A stretch of 64,000 nucleotides of DNA. Origin: Parabacteroides sp. PH5-46. Lineage in GTDB: Bacteria; Bacteroidota; Bacteroidia; Bacteroidales; Tannerellaceae. Location of the stretch: NCBI RefSeq assembly GCF_029892785.1, contig NZ_JARXXA010000004.1:62001-126000 (forward strand), given 5' to 3'. Of this stretch, positions 36,201 to 44,453 are shown piece after piece. The notes beneath the pieces are model-generated. The model ran no database searches and was not told where the DNA came from. It saw nothing but the letters and a program-made list of their open reading frames with translations. Within the stretch, counting starts at the first letter, position 1, and every line of letters starts with the position of its first letter. Position numbers and translations under genes: made by a program.

Positions 36201-36425
36201 GTATTATCATATAGAGTACCAACCTCTTTTTTGAGCAAGACACCGATAGCAGCAGCTTCTTTAAGCTTGATAGGTCGTAACCTCTTTTTATTTACTCCAA
36301 AATTGAATAATTATATCGACCCTGAAGCTACGAATCTGGGAAATGAAATAGGTTCAATGCTTGGAGAAACTACAGGTACAAGTTCTACCCGTAATTTTGG
36401 TGTAGGTATAAATGTTACATTTTAA
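33279..36425 (+). CDS. SusC/RagA-family TonB-dependent outer-membrane receptor
   Basis: 1048 aa from ATG 33279 (MKKRLTYLLLCLIASIGMITAQ); the in-frame GTG at 33273 is ignored. Same plan as the first SusC: CarboxypepD_reg domain (ITGKVISSEDNEPVIGASIVV, TVTDYDGAFTLDV), TonB-box (LDEVVVTALGI), plug (MGSLAGKVAGVNISGAGSTG ... QPLYIIDGVPITNERSGG ... GASATALYGSRAANGVIMITTKK) and a barrel ending in FGVGINVTF. Its plug carries the KSEKALGYAAS subfamily signature. Pairs with SusD 21 bp downstream; no enzyme in the cluster, so the ligand is unknown. Confidence 0.95.
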   Translation: MKKRLTYLLLCLIASIGMITAQTTRITGKVISSEDNEPVIGASIVVKGTTIGTVTDYDGAFTLDVPSNAKTLVASYVGMEPSELAIRPNMNIILKTSSLALDEVVVTALGIKKSEKALGYAASTVKADDITAAQSGSVMGSLAGKVAGVNISGAGSTGVSQNVLIRGLSSLTGSNQPLYIIDGVPITNERSGGSTATTNTSADFGNSANDINPENVESVTILKGASATALYGSRAANGVIMITTKKADKEKLTVSYNGSFTASNVLRVMQTQDIFGQGWGAWSRDENGSWGPRLDGSMREWGSDKLETPMTKPFSYVKDNMRNFYQTGLEMNNGITVRYGTAKVGVVASFNNLSSDGILPNDGDKYSRNNFFLRGYANVDKFTLDASMEYNRKDINRAQAMDMELLQHAVDVDFSEMKDYNDVRYDTDNYYTFYANNPYWMIDNFRYLYQDDNIRGRVELGYEIIPGLKATGRLGGDFVTERTEDRQAKISYAEGSYSDLGGKNPEKGYYAEYSQSRSQIDALAFLSADYKVGDFSLGGTLGWNLNVRSRSYTGGVVDGLDIPGWYNLQNTTSAAVSNTYKSNRRLVGVLGTAEVGFRDYLFLNFSARNDWSSTLPKGKNSFFYGGANISFLLTELMPELKASQIDFLKIRAAVGQTGNDAGVYLTSGYFTPVYAHYTRLPIGGVSGLTEYNRLPSLDLKPEISTEYELGLTGNFFKNRIAIDVAYYNKQTKNQIISANLPPETGYTTETKNIGKIENKGVEMLIDVTPVRTKDWEWTVGWTFAKNWSKVKELWEGTEEYPLGYWTNYRGVEFMAIVGEPVGVYRVPAAATVEDKSSPYYGYTIVNNNGFITTSNTEKKILGNANPDFTMGFNTTLKYKDFSLRIVGDWRKGGYMYSSTAYISHFNGNSTQTVFNERNSYIIPNSVKMVNGEYVENNIPVLVQNMPYAQGNYSYNPEVREHMVIPKDYFKIRELVLSYRVPTSFLSKTPIAAASLSLIGRNLFLFTPKLNNYIDPEATNLGNEIGSMLGETTGTSSTRNFGVGINVTF

Positions 36426-36446
36426 TAATTTCAAAAGAGAAAGTTT

Positions 36447-38003
36447 ATGAAACTGAAAAAGATAATAGCAACAACATTAATAATGGGTTTTATATCTGCA
36501 TCTTTTATTTCTTGTGAAGATTATTTAGATGTAAATGAGAATCCCAATTATCCTACTGATGCAACATTGCAAACTTTGTTGCCTTCTGTAGGAGCAACAA
36601 CTATAGCCCAAATAGGCCTGAATGGTGCATTGATTGGAACCTTGTGGATGCAACACGCTACACAGGGCAATAGTACCAACCAGTATAATTCGCTTGCAAA
36701 CTATAATATAACAGTAAGCTCATATAATGCGTTCTGGTCAAATGCGTATGCCAATACTCTTCAGGATATCAAGATATTATTGACGATAGCGGAAGAAGAA
36801 AATGCCTGGAATTACTGGCTGATAGCTAAAGTGCTGGAAGCATACAATTATCACTTCCTGACAGATTTGTATGGCGATATTCCTTTTACGGAAGCACTGC
36901 AGGCATCAGAGTTTCCTTATCCTAAATATGATGATAGTAAGACGGTTGTATATCCGGGTATCATTGCTATGCTGGATGAAGCAATTGCAAAAGAATCTCA
37001 GGCCAAAGCAAATTCAAATCCACCTATGGGTAACGAAGACTACTATTTTCGTGGAGATATCAGTAAATGGGTTGCATTTGCAAAAAGTTTGAAATTAAAA
37101 GTTTTAATGCGTGATTTTGAAGCAAACAAAAGTCAGATATCGTCTATTGTTGAAGCTGGCGGTTTGTTGGAAGACGATTGCGCTATGACTGCTTTTGAAG
37201 ATGCCACAAATAAAGGGAATCCGTTCTATGAGTACAATATACGACAGCTGAATACAGTAGAAAATGTACGTGCATGTCATACATTTACGGAATTCCTAAT
37301 TGAGGCGAACGACCCTCGTATAGAGCAATATTATGAACTGACCAACTATGCCAAACAACAAATAGCTGCGGGAGAAGCAGTAACTCTCAGGGAGATGTAT
37401 GGAGGTTTGCCATGCGGAACAAAACCGTCTACCACAGAGGGTGATGAAGATGCTGTTCCTCTGATCAAATCGTCTCGCTATTTGCAGGCATATGATGATC
37501 CGGCTTATTTGATGAATAATGCAGAAGTTGCATTTATGAAAGCTGAAGCTTATGCTCGTATGGGAGATAAAGCAAAAGCAAAAGCTGCATATGATAATGG
37601 AGTAACAAAAGCATTTGCTCGTTGGGGATATGATGCCTCTTCTTTTATTGCAAGTGGTGGTGTTTATGCCTTTAAAGACGCTTCAACAAACGAAATGGTG
37701 AAATGTATATTGACGCAAAAATGGGTAGCTTCGGCTAAGGCGAATTCCTGGGATGCATTCTTTGATCGTAACCGTACGGGATATCCGGAAATCAGTAAAG
37801 TTGAAAAGGTACGTGTTAGTAATATTACCGAGGGGCTAATGCCTGGTTATGAATTGGGTACATTGGTTGATCCGGGAAGTACAGAACTGCAACCGGGGGC
37901 ATTCCCTCGTCGTATGCTGGTTCCTCAAGGCTCTTCTGCTTACAATCCGAATGCGCCTGAAACAAAGGGTCTTACAGAACCAATGTGGTGGCACAAACAA
38001 TGA
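36447..38003 (+). CDS. SusD/RagB-family (SusD-like 2) surface lipoprotein
   Basis: 518 aa. Lipoprotein signal with FISCEDYLDVNENPNYPTD, typical of the SusD-like_2 subgroup. Helical core with NYWLIAKVLEAYNYHFLTDLYGDIPFTEAL in segments and the C-terminal AFMKAEAYARMGDKAKAKAAYDNGV and LTQKWVASAKANSWDAFFDRNRTGYPE. It is the lid and ligand-binding partner of the SusC before it. 36 bp before a small lipoprotein gene. Confidence 0.95.
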   Translation: MKLKKIIATTLIMGFISASFISCEDYLDVNENPNYPTDATLQTLLPSVGATTIAQIGLNGALIGTLWMQHATQGNSTNQYNSLANYNITVSSYNAFWSNAYANTLQDIKILLTIAEEENAWNYWLIAKVLEAYNYHFLTDLYGDIPFTEALQASEFPYPKYDDSKTVVYPGIIAMLDEAIAKESQAKANSNPPMGNEDYYFRGDISKWVAFAKSLKLKVLMRDFEANKSQISSIVEAGGLLEDDCAMTAFEDATNKGNPFYEYNIRQLNTVENVRACHTFTEFLIEANDPRIEQYYELTNYAKQQIAAGEAVTLREMYGGLPCGTKPSTTEGDEDAVPLIKSSRYLQAYDDPAYLMNNAEVAFMKAEAYARMGDKAKAKAAYDNGVTKAFARWGYDASSFIASGGVYAFKDASTNEMVKCILTQKWVASAKANSWDAFFDRNRTGYPEISKVEKVRVSNITEGLMPGYELGTLVDPGSTELQPGAFPRRMLVPQGSSAYNPNAPETKGLTEPMWWHKQ

Positions 38004-38039
38004 ACAGTAAAAATATAAACAATTAATTATATAGACATT

Positions 38040-38549
38040 ATGAAATATTTGAAATATATATTCCTGTTATTTATATCGTTGCTGACAGTCACGTCGTGTG
38101 AAACGTATGGGGATTATGATGTTGAATATACTCCGATACACCCTCTTGGCGGGCAATATAGAATTCATGTATATAATGCTGCAGGAGAGGAAGTATATAC
38201 AAACTATTGCTATATAGGTAACACCTCCGACTATGCAACAGATAAGTGCTGGATCCGCATTGGAGCCTATAATTTGGCTTCTTCCAATGCATGGGCTATT
38301 AATGGAAAAATTAGCTGTAATGTTGATGCATTAACGTTTTCCGGAGCCGATATTATGAATCTGGCAGGCAATGTGGCTTCTTCTACAGAAACATTTACAG
38401 TAACGGACGGTAAGGTAGTGCTGAATGGCAAAACCACTCCTTCCGGAGCAAAGAGTGATGCTATATCTTTTACTTTTACCAACTCCCGCTTCCCGGGCCA
38501 AAGCTTTAAGGCTGAAGGCTACCGCTATACAGGGTGGAGCGGTGATTGA
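38040..38549 (+). CDS. Small lipid-binding-type lipoprotein (PF12888-like)
   Basis: 169 aa. Lipoprotein signal (SLLTVTSCETYGDYD, Cys20). The mature part is a beta-sandwich with GGQYRIHVYNAAGEEVYTNY, KCWIRIGAYNL, INGKISCNVDALTFSG and a C-terminal TFTNSRFPGQSFKAEGYRYTGW. It resembles the putative lipid-binding hydrolase family often placed third in SusC/D-like-2 operons. Family call by recall; ligand unknown. A strong terminator follows 88 bp later. Confidence 0.7.
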   Translation: MKYLKYIFLLFISLLTVTSCETYGDYDVEYTPIHPLGGQYRIHVYNAAGEEVYTNYCYIGNTSDYATDKCWIRIGAYNLASSNAWAINGKISCNVDALTFSGADIMNLAGNVASSTETFTVTDGKVVLNGKTTPSGAKSDAISFTFTNSRFPGQSFKAEGYRYTGWSGD

Positions 38550-38637
38550 TAGAGATAGATAGGTAGGATAAAACGTGCAGGAGTTTTTAAACTAATTTGT
38601 ACAACTTATAGACATACCTAACCTGTACGAAAAGCGA

Positions 38638-38667
38638 AGGGACTGCCGGGATGGCAGTCCCTTTTTG
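38638..38667 (+). terminator. Rho-independent terminator of the second SusC/D operon
   Basis: AGGGACTGCC, loop GGGA, T, GGCAGTCCCT, then five Ts. Confidence 0.85.
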
Positions 38668-38678
38668 TGAAAAAAGAA

Positions 38679-38766
38679 TCGCGCCACATATGTGGCGTGA
38701 TCGATTCACATTTGTGTTTCGATCGTTCTACATATGTGTTCTGATCGCGTGACATATGTGGCGCGA
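38679..38766. repeat. 88-bp tetrad repeat C (4 x 22 bp, centres CATATG)
   Basis: Units 38679-38700, 38701-38722, 38723-38744 and 38745-38766. Centres CATATG, CATTTG, CATATG, CATATG at 38687, 38709, 38731 and 38753, exactly 22 bp apart. Each unit begins TCG and ends GA and is a near palindrome (for example TCGCGTGACATATGTGGCGC). The outer arms GAATCGCGCCACATATG and CATATGTGGCGCGATTC (38676-38692 and 38753-38769) are perfect complements. It lies between the terminator of the SusC/D operon and the his promoter. Confidence 0.93.
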
Positions 38767-38841
38767 TTCTTTGGTGATGATCGGTTGTTGTTTTGATTTA
38801 GATAGCGTTGGGAAAGAATTGCTTATTTTTTGTTAGAAATA

Positions 38842-38871
38842 TTTGCTATTTGAATAATTATTGTAACTTTG
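38842..38871 (+). promoter_or_regulatory. his operon promoter (TTTG-N18-TAACTTTG)
   Basis: TTTG at 38842-38845 and TAACTTTG at 38864-38871 give a good -33/-7 pair for the primary Bacteroidetes sigma factor. Transcription should start near 38878, 14 nt before the leader-peptide ATG. Confidence 0.75.
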
Positions 38872-38891
38872 TGTCGAAAATAAATGAACAA

Positions 38892-38939
38892 ATGAAATCA
38901 AGTATGCTACATTATCATCATCATAACAGCGGACAATAG
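38892..38939 (+). CDS. hisL: his operon leader peptide
   Basis: A 15-codon frame, ATG at 38892 and TAG at 38937: MKSSMLHYHHHNSGQ. Four of five consecutive codons at positions 7-11 are CAT (His), interrupted by one TAT. It lies between the promoter and an attenuator hairpin in front of hisG, so ribosome stalling at the His codons should decide whether the terminator forms. The symbol hisL is used by analogy with enterobacteria; the peptide itself is not homologous. Confidence 0.85.
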   Translation: MKSSMLHYHHHNSGQ

Positions 38940-38941
38940 TT

Positions 38942-39020
38942 CGGTGGGCTGAAGATTGTGTAGAGAATACTCAGAATATAAAAATTGGAAGGCTTGCCGT
39001 TATACGGTGAGTCTTTTTTG
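38942..39020 (+). promoter_or_regulatory. his attenuator: antiterminator and terminator
   Basis: Terminator: GGCTTGCCG (38991-38999), loop TTATA, CGGTGAGTC (39005-39013), then six Ts. The left arm can instead pair with CGGTGGGCT at 38942-38950, directly after the leader-peptide stop, giving nine pairs with several G-U; CGGTGGGCT and CGGTGAGTC are near-copies competing for one partner. Stalling at the His codons would favour the upstream pairing and read-through into hisG. Confidence 0.8.
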
Positions 39021-39054
39021 TTTATTAATCGTTAAACGTTAATCGTTAGAATAC

Positions 39055-39906
39055 ATGTTACGAATTGCAGTACAATCAAAAGGTCGTTTATATGATGAAA
39101 CGATGTTGTTGCTTGAAGAGGCCGGTATAAAACTGAACAGGGGGAAACGCATATTGCTTTTGTCGGCAAAGGGTTTCCCGGTAGAAGTACTTTTCCTACG
39201 GGATGATGATATTCCACAATCGGTAGCCAATGGGGTGGCAGATGTGGGAATCGTGGGTGAGAATGAGTATGTGGAGAAGGGTAGGGAGGCCAAGCTGGTG
39301 AAAAGGCTGGGTTTCAGCAAATGCCGTCTTTCGCTTGCCATTCCCAAGGATGAAGAGTACCCTGGTGTTGAATGGTTTGAAGGGAAAACAATCGCTACTT
39401 CGTATCCGGAAATATTGATCAACTACCTGGGGCAATACAAGGTGAAAGCAGACCTGCACGTGATTAGTGGCTCGGTAGAGATTGCCCCCGGAATAGGCTT
39501 GGCTGATGCGATTTGCGACTTGGTTAGCTCAGGCAGTACATTGGTGAGTAACCGCCTGAAAGAGGTAGAGGTTGTTATGCAAAGCGAGGCTTTGCTGATT
39601 GCTAATAATGAGCTGACGGAAGAAAAACAGGCCATATTGGATGAATTACTCTTTCGTTTTGAGGCTATACAGGCCGCCGAAGGTAAAAAATATGTACTTT
39701 TAAATGCTCCGAAAGAACGGTTGCAGGATATTGTAAAGATATTGCCGGGTGTGAAGAGTCCTACGGTTACTCCCTTGGCAGATGAGGGCTGGGTATCGGT
39801 ACAGTCTGTCATTGCCGAAAAGCATTTTTGGGAAATTATCGGGAAACTGAAATCTTTGGGAGCACAGGGTATCTTGATTATTCCGATTGAAAAAATGATA
39901 GTTTAA
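39055..39906 (+). CDS. hisG: ATP phosphoribosyltransferase (long form)
   Basis: 283 aa. First step of histidine synthesis: ATP plus PRPP. The length and C-terminal domain (LKEVEVVMQSEALLI ... VSVQSVIAEKHFWEIIGKLKSLGAQGILIIPIEKMI, in parts) identify the long, self-sufficient HisG(L) form with its ACT-like regulatory domain, which senses histidine. Catalytic part: LRIAVQSKGRLYDET, DVGIVGENEY, VEIAPGIGLADAICDLVSSGSTL. First structural gene after the attenuator; 10 bp before the GNAT gene. Confidence 0.95.
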   Translation: MLRIAVQSKGRLYDETMLLLEEAGIKLNRGKRILLLSAKGFPVEVLFLRDDDIPQSVANGVADVGIVGENEYVEKGREAKLVKRLGFSKCRLSLAIPKDEEYPGVEWFEGKTIATSYPEILINYLGQYKVKADLHVISGSVEIAPGIGLADAICDLVSSGSTLVSNRLKEVEVVMQSEALLIANNELTEEKQAILDELLFRFEAIQAAEGKKYVLLNAPKERLQDIVKILPGVKSPTVTPLADEGWVSVQSVIAEKHFWEIIGKLKSLGAQGILIIPIEKMIV

Positions 39907-39916
39907 TGTTTTAGAT

Positions 39917-40447
39917 ATGATACAAGTAACGGATCAGATTGTGTTAAAGCGTGCTACATTGGAAGATGCAGCCGATATTTTCCACGCGATTGATGACAAC
40001 AGGGATTCACTGCGTGTTTGGTTGCCTTTTGTAGATGCTACTCAAAGGCAGGAAGATACCCAAGCCTTTTTGGAGAGTACAAAGCAAACCGGTGAATTAA
40101 CGTATGTTATTCATTATGAAGGTACTTTTGCCGGTTTGATTGGTTTGAAGACGATTGATGAGGCAAACCGGAAAACCGAAATTGGCTACTGGCTGGTTCC
40201 GGCTTTCGAAGGAAAAGGCCTGATTACGCGTAGCTGTACCAAACTGATTGGGTATGCATTTGAGGAGTTGAAACTGAACAGAATACTTATTCAGGTGGCT
40301 GTCGGTAACCTGAAGAGCCGCAGGATACCTGCTCGTTTGGGCTTTCTGGAAGAAGGAATTGAAAGGGATGGGGAATACCTGGTATCCGGTTACACAGATA
40401 TCGTTAGATATAGTTTACTAAAACGGGAATACGATGAAAGTTATTAA
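39917..40447 (+). CDS. GNAT acetyltransferase (RimJ/RimL type) inside the his operon
   Basis: 176 aa. RimJ/RimL-like GNAT fold: ILKRATLEDAADIFHAI near the start, YHYEGTFAGLIGLKTID, then the acetyl-CoA region IGYWLVPAFEGKGLITRSCTKLIGYAFEEL and LNRILIQVAVGNLKSRRIPARLGFLEEGI. The family acetylates ribosomal-protein N-termini or small molecules; the substrate here is unknown. It is placed between hisG and hisD, 10 bp after the first and overlapping the second by 14 bp, so it is surely translated and regulated with the pathway. Confidence 0.88.
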   Translation: MIQVTDQIVLKRATLEDAADIFHAIDDNRDSLRVWLPFVDATQRQEDTQAFLESTKQTGELTYVIHYEGTFAGLIGLKTIDEANRKTEIGYWLVPAFEGKGLITRSCTKLIGYAFEELKLNRILIQVAVGNLKSRRIPARLGFLEEGIERDGEYLVSGYTDIVRYSLLKREYDESY

Positions 40448-41714
40448 GTATCCTGAGCGCTCGGAATGGGACGAATTGATGAAGCGCCCTTCGCTGGATG
40501 TGTCGGATTTGTTTGATACCGTACAAGCTGTATTGAACGATGTCCGGGCAGAAGGTGATGCGGCAGTGAAGCGGTATGGCGAAAAGTTTGACAAGGTAGC
40601 CCTTACATCCCTACAGGTATCTGATAAAGAAATAGAAGAGGCCGGTAGCCTGCTTTCGGAAGAGCTGAAACAAGCCATCCTGACGGCTAAAAATAATATC
40701 GAAAAGTTTCATGCCTCTCAGCGTTTTACAACTAAGAAAATAGAGACAACACCGGGGGTAACCTGCTGGCAGAAAGCAGTAGCCATCGAGAAGGTGGGCT
40801 TATATATCCCGGGTGGAACAGCTCCATTGTTCTCTACTGTGTTGATGCTGGCTGTTCCGGCACGTATAGCAGGGTGTAAGGAAATTGTATTGTGTACTCC
40901 GCCCGATAGCTCGGGGAAGGTGCATCCGGCTATCTTATTTGCTGCTCAAACAGCGGGAGTTAGCAAAATATTCAAAGCCGGAGGGATACAGGCGATTGCT
41001 GCTATGGCTTACGGAACGGAATCTGTCCCCAAGGTGTATAAGATTTTTGGTCCGGGCAACCAGTATGTAACGGCTGCGAAGCAATTGGTCAGCCTGAAGG
41101 ATGTAGCAATTGATATGCCTGCCGGGCCTTCGGAAGTAGAGGTGATTGCCGATGAGGCGGCAAACCCTGTATTTATAGCTACCGACTTCCTTTCGCAGGC
41201 GGAACATGGGGTAGATAGCCAGGCAATATTGCTCACTACAGCCGAGTCTATCGTAATAGACGTTATGCAGGCGATAGACGAGCAATTAGCCCTGCTTCCA
41301 AGGATGGAAATAACCTCGAAAGCCCTTGATAACAGCCGGATTATCGTACTCAAGGATGAGCAGGAGGTAATTGACTTTACAAACCTGTATGCGCCTGAAC
41401 ATTTAATTATACAAACTGCAAACTATTATTCGTTGGCGGAAAAAATAGAGAATGCAGGCAGTGTGTTTTTAGGGGCTTACACCCCGGAAAGTGCCGGTGA
41501 TTATGCTTCCGGAACCAACCATACTTTGCCTACCAACGGCTATGCCAAGGCCTATAGTGGGGTGAATCTGGATAGTTTTATAAAGAAAATAACCTTTCAG
41601 GAGATTACTCCCGAAGGAATCAGAGAGTTAGGAGAAGTAATCCGCATCATGGCAGCCAATGAGCAGCTGGATGCCCATCGTAATGCAGTAACAGTCAGAT
41701 TAGAAACGATATGA
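40434..41714 (+). CDS. hisD: Histidinol dehydrogenase
   Basis: 426 aa. Oxidises histidinol to histidine in two NAD-dependent steps. Seen: [28 protein letters not shown] in segments, [71 protein letters not shown] and [19 protein letters not shown], all standard HisD blocks with the zinc-binding Gln/His (SQAEHG). Overlaps the GNAT gene by 14 bp and hisC by 4 bp. Confidence 0.97.
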   Translation: MKVIKYPERSEWDELMKRPSLDVSDLFDTVQAVLNDVRAEGDAAVKRYGEKFDKVALTSLQVSDKEIEEAGSLLSEELKQAILTAKNNIEKFHASQRFTTKKIETTPGVTCWQKAVAIEKVGLYIPGGTAPLFSTVLMLAVPARIAGCKEIVLCTPPDSSGKVHPAILFAAQTAGVSKIFKAGGIQAIAAMAYGTESVPKVYKIFGPGNQYVTAAKQLVSLKDVAIDMPAGPSEVEVIADEAANPVFIATDFLSQAEHGVDSQAILLTTAESIVIDVMQAIDEQLALLPRMEITSKALDNSRIIVLKDEQEVIDFTNLYAPEHLIIQTANYYSLAEKIENAGSVFLGAYTPESAGDYASGTNHTLPTNGYAKAYSGVNLDSFIKKITFQEITPEGIRELGEVIRIMAANEQLDAHRNAVTVRLETI

Positions 41715-42748
41715 AAAACCTGAAAGAACTGGTAAGACCGAATATCTGGAATTTAAAACCTTACTCGTCGGCAAGAGATGAGTTTCACGGGAATGCGTCT
41801 GTGTTTTTAGACGCAAACGAAAGTCCCTATAACGAGCCCTACAACAGGTATCCCGACCCGATGCAATGGCAGTTGAAGGAGAAGATCGCTTCCCTAAAAG
41901 GAGTAGACCGTACGTCTGTTTTCCTGGGTAATGGAAGCGATGAGCCGATTGACCTCCTGATCCGTACCTTTTGCGAACCGGGAGCCGACTCTATCTTAAC
42001 AATAGAGCCCACTTACGGCATGTATCAGGTGGCAGCGGATATCAACAATGTAGCTTGCAGAAAGGTGAAACTGCAGGAGAATTTTAGGCTGGATGCTGCT
42101 TTGTTACTGGCATATATAGAGGCAGATGTGAAGATCGTTTTCCTTTGTTCGCCGAATAATCCTACGGGTAATGTGTTGAGCCGTGAAGAGTTATATAAGG
42201 TACTGCTTGGTTTTTCCGGGATTGTTGTGCTGGATGAGGCGTATATTGATTTTTCCTCTTCGCCCTCTTTCCTCCGGGAGCTGAAGGATTTCCCCAATTT
42301 GGTAGTCTTGCAGACGTTGTCAAAAGCCTGGGGAGCTGCCGGAATCCGCCTGGGAATGGCTTTTGCTTCTTCCGAGATTGTCTCTATTCTGAATAAGGTA
42401 AAGTATCCTTACAACATAAACCAACTGACTCAGGAGCGTGCCTTGCAGGTGTTGAACCGTGAAGAAGAGATGAAGGGCGAGTTACTGGAAATCCTGAACG
42501 AGCGAACCTTGCTGGAAACGGCTTTGCATGAGCTCTCTTTTGTGCAGAAAATCTATCCCTCGGATGCAAACTTTATTCTGGTAAAGGTAGACAATCCGAA
42601 TGCGACTTATAACTACTTGGTGGAGAAAGGTATCATTGTACGAAATCGTCATTCGGTAGCTCTGTGCGAAGGCTGCTTACGAATAACGGTAGGTACTTCG
42701 GCTCAAAACAATGCCTTGTTGAATGCCCTTAATGAAATGAAGAAATGA
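41711..42748 (+). CDS. hisC: Histidinol-phosphate aminotransferase
   Basis: 345 aa. PLP enzyme of the class I/II aminotransferase fold. [19 protein letters not shown] near the N-terminus is the HisC signature, [17 protein letters not shown] binds the substrate, [11 protein letters not shown] and [11 protein letters not shown] surround the cofactor, and the PLP lysine is in [13 protein letters not shown]. Overlaps both neighbours by 4 bp (ATGA junctions). Confidence 0.97.
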   Translation: MKNLKELVRPNIWNLKPYSSARDEFHGNASVFLDANESPYNEPYNRYPDPMQWQLKEKIASLKGVDRTSVFLGNGSDEPIDLLIRTFCEPGADSILTIEPTYGMYQVAADINNVACRKVKLQENFRLDAALLLAYIEADVKIVFLCSPNNPTGNVLSREELYKVLLGFSGIVVLDEAYIDFSSSPSFLRELKDFPNLVVLQTLSKAWGAAGIRLGMAFASSEIVSILNKVKYPYNINQLTQERALQVLNREEEMKGELLEILNERTLLETALHELSFVQKIYPSDANFILVKVDNPNATYNYLVEKGIIVRNRHSVALCEGCLRITVGTSAQNNALLNALNEMKK

Positions 42749-43869
42749 AAAGAGCGCTTTTTATAGACCGGGATGGTACACTGGTGCTAGAGCCACCCGT
42801 TGACTATCAATTGGATAGTCTTGAGAAACTGGAATTCTACCCAAAGGTATTCCGCAGCTTATACTTTATCCGTAAGCAACTGGATTTTGAGTTTGTAATG
42901 GTTACGAACCAGGACGGATTAGGAACCACTTCTTTCCCGGAAGATACCTTTTGGCCGGCTCACAACAAAATGCTGAAAGCCTTTGAGGGAGAGGGTATCA
43001 CCTTTGACGATATCTTGATAGACCGTTCCTTCCCGGAAGACAATTCCCCCAATCGCAAACCGCGTACCGGCATGCTTACTCAATATATGAGCGGAGACTA
43101 TGATCTGTCTGCCAGCTATGTTATTGGCGACAGGCTTACAGATATAGAACTGGCTAAAAACCTGGGCTGCAAAAGTATCTGGCTACATAATCCGGCCAAT
43201 ACAGAAGAGCTGCCTACATACCCTGTAGAGCTGTCTCCTTCCTTTATATCAGGCGATTGGGACAAGATAACCGAATACCTCTTTGCCGGAGAGCGATCTG
43301 CCACTATCCAGCGAACCACCAAAGAGACAGATATATACGTAAACGTAAATTTGGATGGAAGCGGACAGACGGATATTTCCACAGGCCTGGGCTTTTTCGA
43401 CCATATGCTCGACCAGATCGGAAAACACTCCGGAATAGACCTTATAATCCGTGTAAAAGGCGATCTGGAGGTGGATGAACACCATACCATAGAAGACACC
43501 GGAATAGCCTTAGGAGAGGCTCTATTGCAGTCGCTCGGTAACAAGCGGGGGATCGAACGTTATGGCTATACCCTGCCGATGGACGACTGCCTATGTAGCG
43601 TAGCCCTGGACTTCGGAGGCCGCTCCTGGTTAGTGTGGGATGCAGACTTCAAACGTGAGAAAGTAGGAGATATGCCTACCGAAATGTTCCTGCACTTCTT
43701 CAAAAGCCTGAGCGATGCCGCCAGAATGAATCTGAATATCAAAGCCGAAGGAGATAATGAACACCACAAAATAGAAGGCATCTTCAAAGCCTTCGCCCGC
43801 AGCCTCAAAATGGCTATAAAGAGGGATATCTACAAATATGAATTACCTTCTACTAAGGGGGTGATCTGA
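42745..43869 (+). CDS. hisB: Bifunctional histidinol-phosphatase / imidazoleglycerol-phosphate dehydratase
   Basis: 374 aa fusion. The N-terminal HAD phosphatase (residues 1-165) starts [15 protein letters not shown] and contains MVTNQDGLG and [16 protein letters not shown]. The C-terminal IGPD (residues 180-374) has [36 protein letters not shown] and the repeated [17 protein letters not shown] histidine motif for the two metals. Last gene of this his cluster; hisA, hisF, hisH and hisI are not in the window. Its 3' end overlaps the convergent LOG gene by 27 bp. Confidence 0.97.
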   Translation: MKRALFIDRDGTLVLEPPVDYQLDSLEKLEFYPKVFRSLYFIRKQLDFEFVMVTNQDGLGTTSFPEDTFWPAHNKMLKAFEGEGITFDDILIDRSFPEDNSPNRKPRTGMLTQYMSGDYDLSASYVIGDRLTDIELAKNLGCKSIWLHNPANTEELPTYPVELSPSFISGDWDKITEYLFAGERSATIQRTTKETDIYVNVNLDGSGQTDISTGLGFFDHMLDQIGKHSGIDLIIRVKGDLEVDEHHTIEDTGIALGEALLQSLGNKRGIERYGYTLPMDDCLCSVALDFGGRSWLVWDADFKREKVGDMPTEMFLHFFKSLSDAARMNLNIKAEGDNEHHKIEGIFKAFARSLKMAIKRDIYKYELPSTKGVI

Positions 43870-44444
43870 TTTAAGGATCCATTTACCAACGCTTGGGGGC
43901 TGGTAGTTTCGCATTTGTTCGAGCATGTTCGGGATGGTGTCACCTACGATTAGTATGTCGCGATAGGCTTCTTGCAGGAAGCCTTCTGCTGTCATGATCT
44001 GGGTTTGTTGAATCACAGGGTCGTAGAATCCGTTGATATTGAACAGGACAATGGGTTTCTTGTGCAAGCCTAGTTGGCCCCAGGTGATCATTTCAAAAAA
44101 CTCATCCATCGTGCCATAGCCTCCGGGGAGGACAATTACGCCGTCGCACCATTCGTTCATCCGGTATTTCCGTTCGTGCATGGTTTTAACGACTACCAGC
44201 TTTGTCAGGTTGGGGTGGGTATTTCTTTCTCTTTCAGAAAGTCCGGAATAATGCCGATTACTTCGCCACCCTGTTCGAGGGCGCCGTCGGCTACTGATTT
44301 CATTAAGCCTACCTTTGCTCCGCCATATACGAGACCGATTTCTAGCTGAGCCAATGTTTTACCCAGCAAATAGGCTTGTTCGGTATAGATTTCGCGATTG
44401 CCGGAACTTGATCCGCAGAAGACAGCTATCCTCTTTAGCTCCAT
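43843..44444 (-). pseudogene. LOG-family (TIGR00730) gene split by a frameshift
   Basis: Two minus-strand frames make one LOG protein of about 190 aa. The upstream part (44444-44205) has AVFCGSSSGNREIYTE and LVYGGAKVGLMKSVADGAL; the downstream part (from about 44220 to 43843) has KTMHERKYRM and the PGGYGTMDEFFE catalytic motif. At 44219/44220 one base appears missing: the sense strand reads GAAATACCCACCCC where GAAATAGCCCACCCC would continue as EIAHPNLTKLVVV. LOG enzymes release free cytokinin-type bases from nucleoside 5'-phosphates, and many bacterial members are nucleotide phosphoribohydrolases. A real mutation or a sequencing error are both possible. Confidence 0.85.
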
Positions 44445-44453
44445 TTATATCAA

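Noticed and set aside
38676-38769. Tetrad C as a small CRISPR array
   Set aside because: The 22-bp units follow each other without spacers, are palindromic and differ from each other; no cas gene is present.
39055-39063. Selenocysteine, riboswitch or T-box in front of hisG
   Set aside because: The leader peptide with CAT codons and the attenuator explain the region; no T-box or ligand-binding core seen.
43116-43544. Open frame of 142 aa on the minus strand inside hisB
   Set aside because: Lies entirely inside the clear hisB gene, no start signal or family; a shadow frame.
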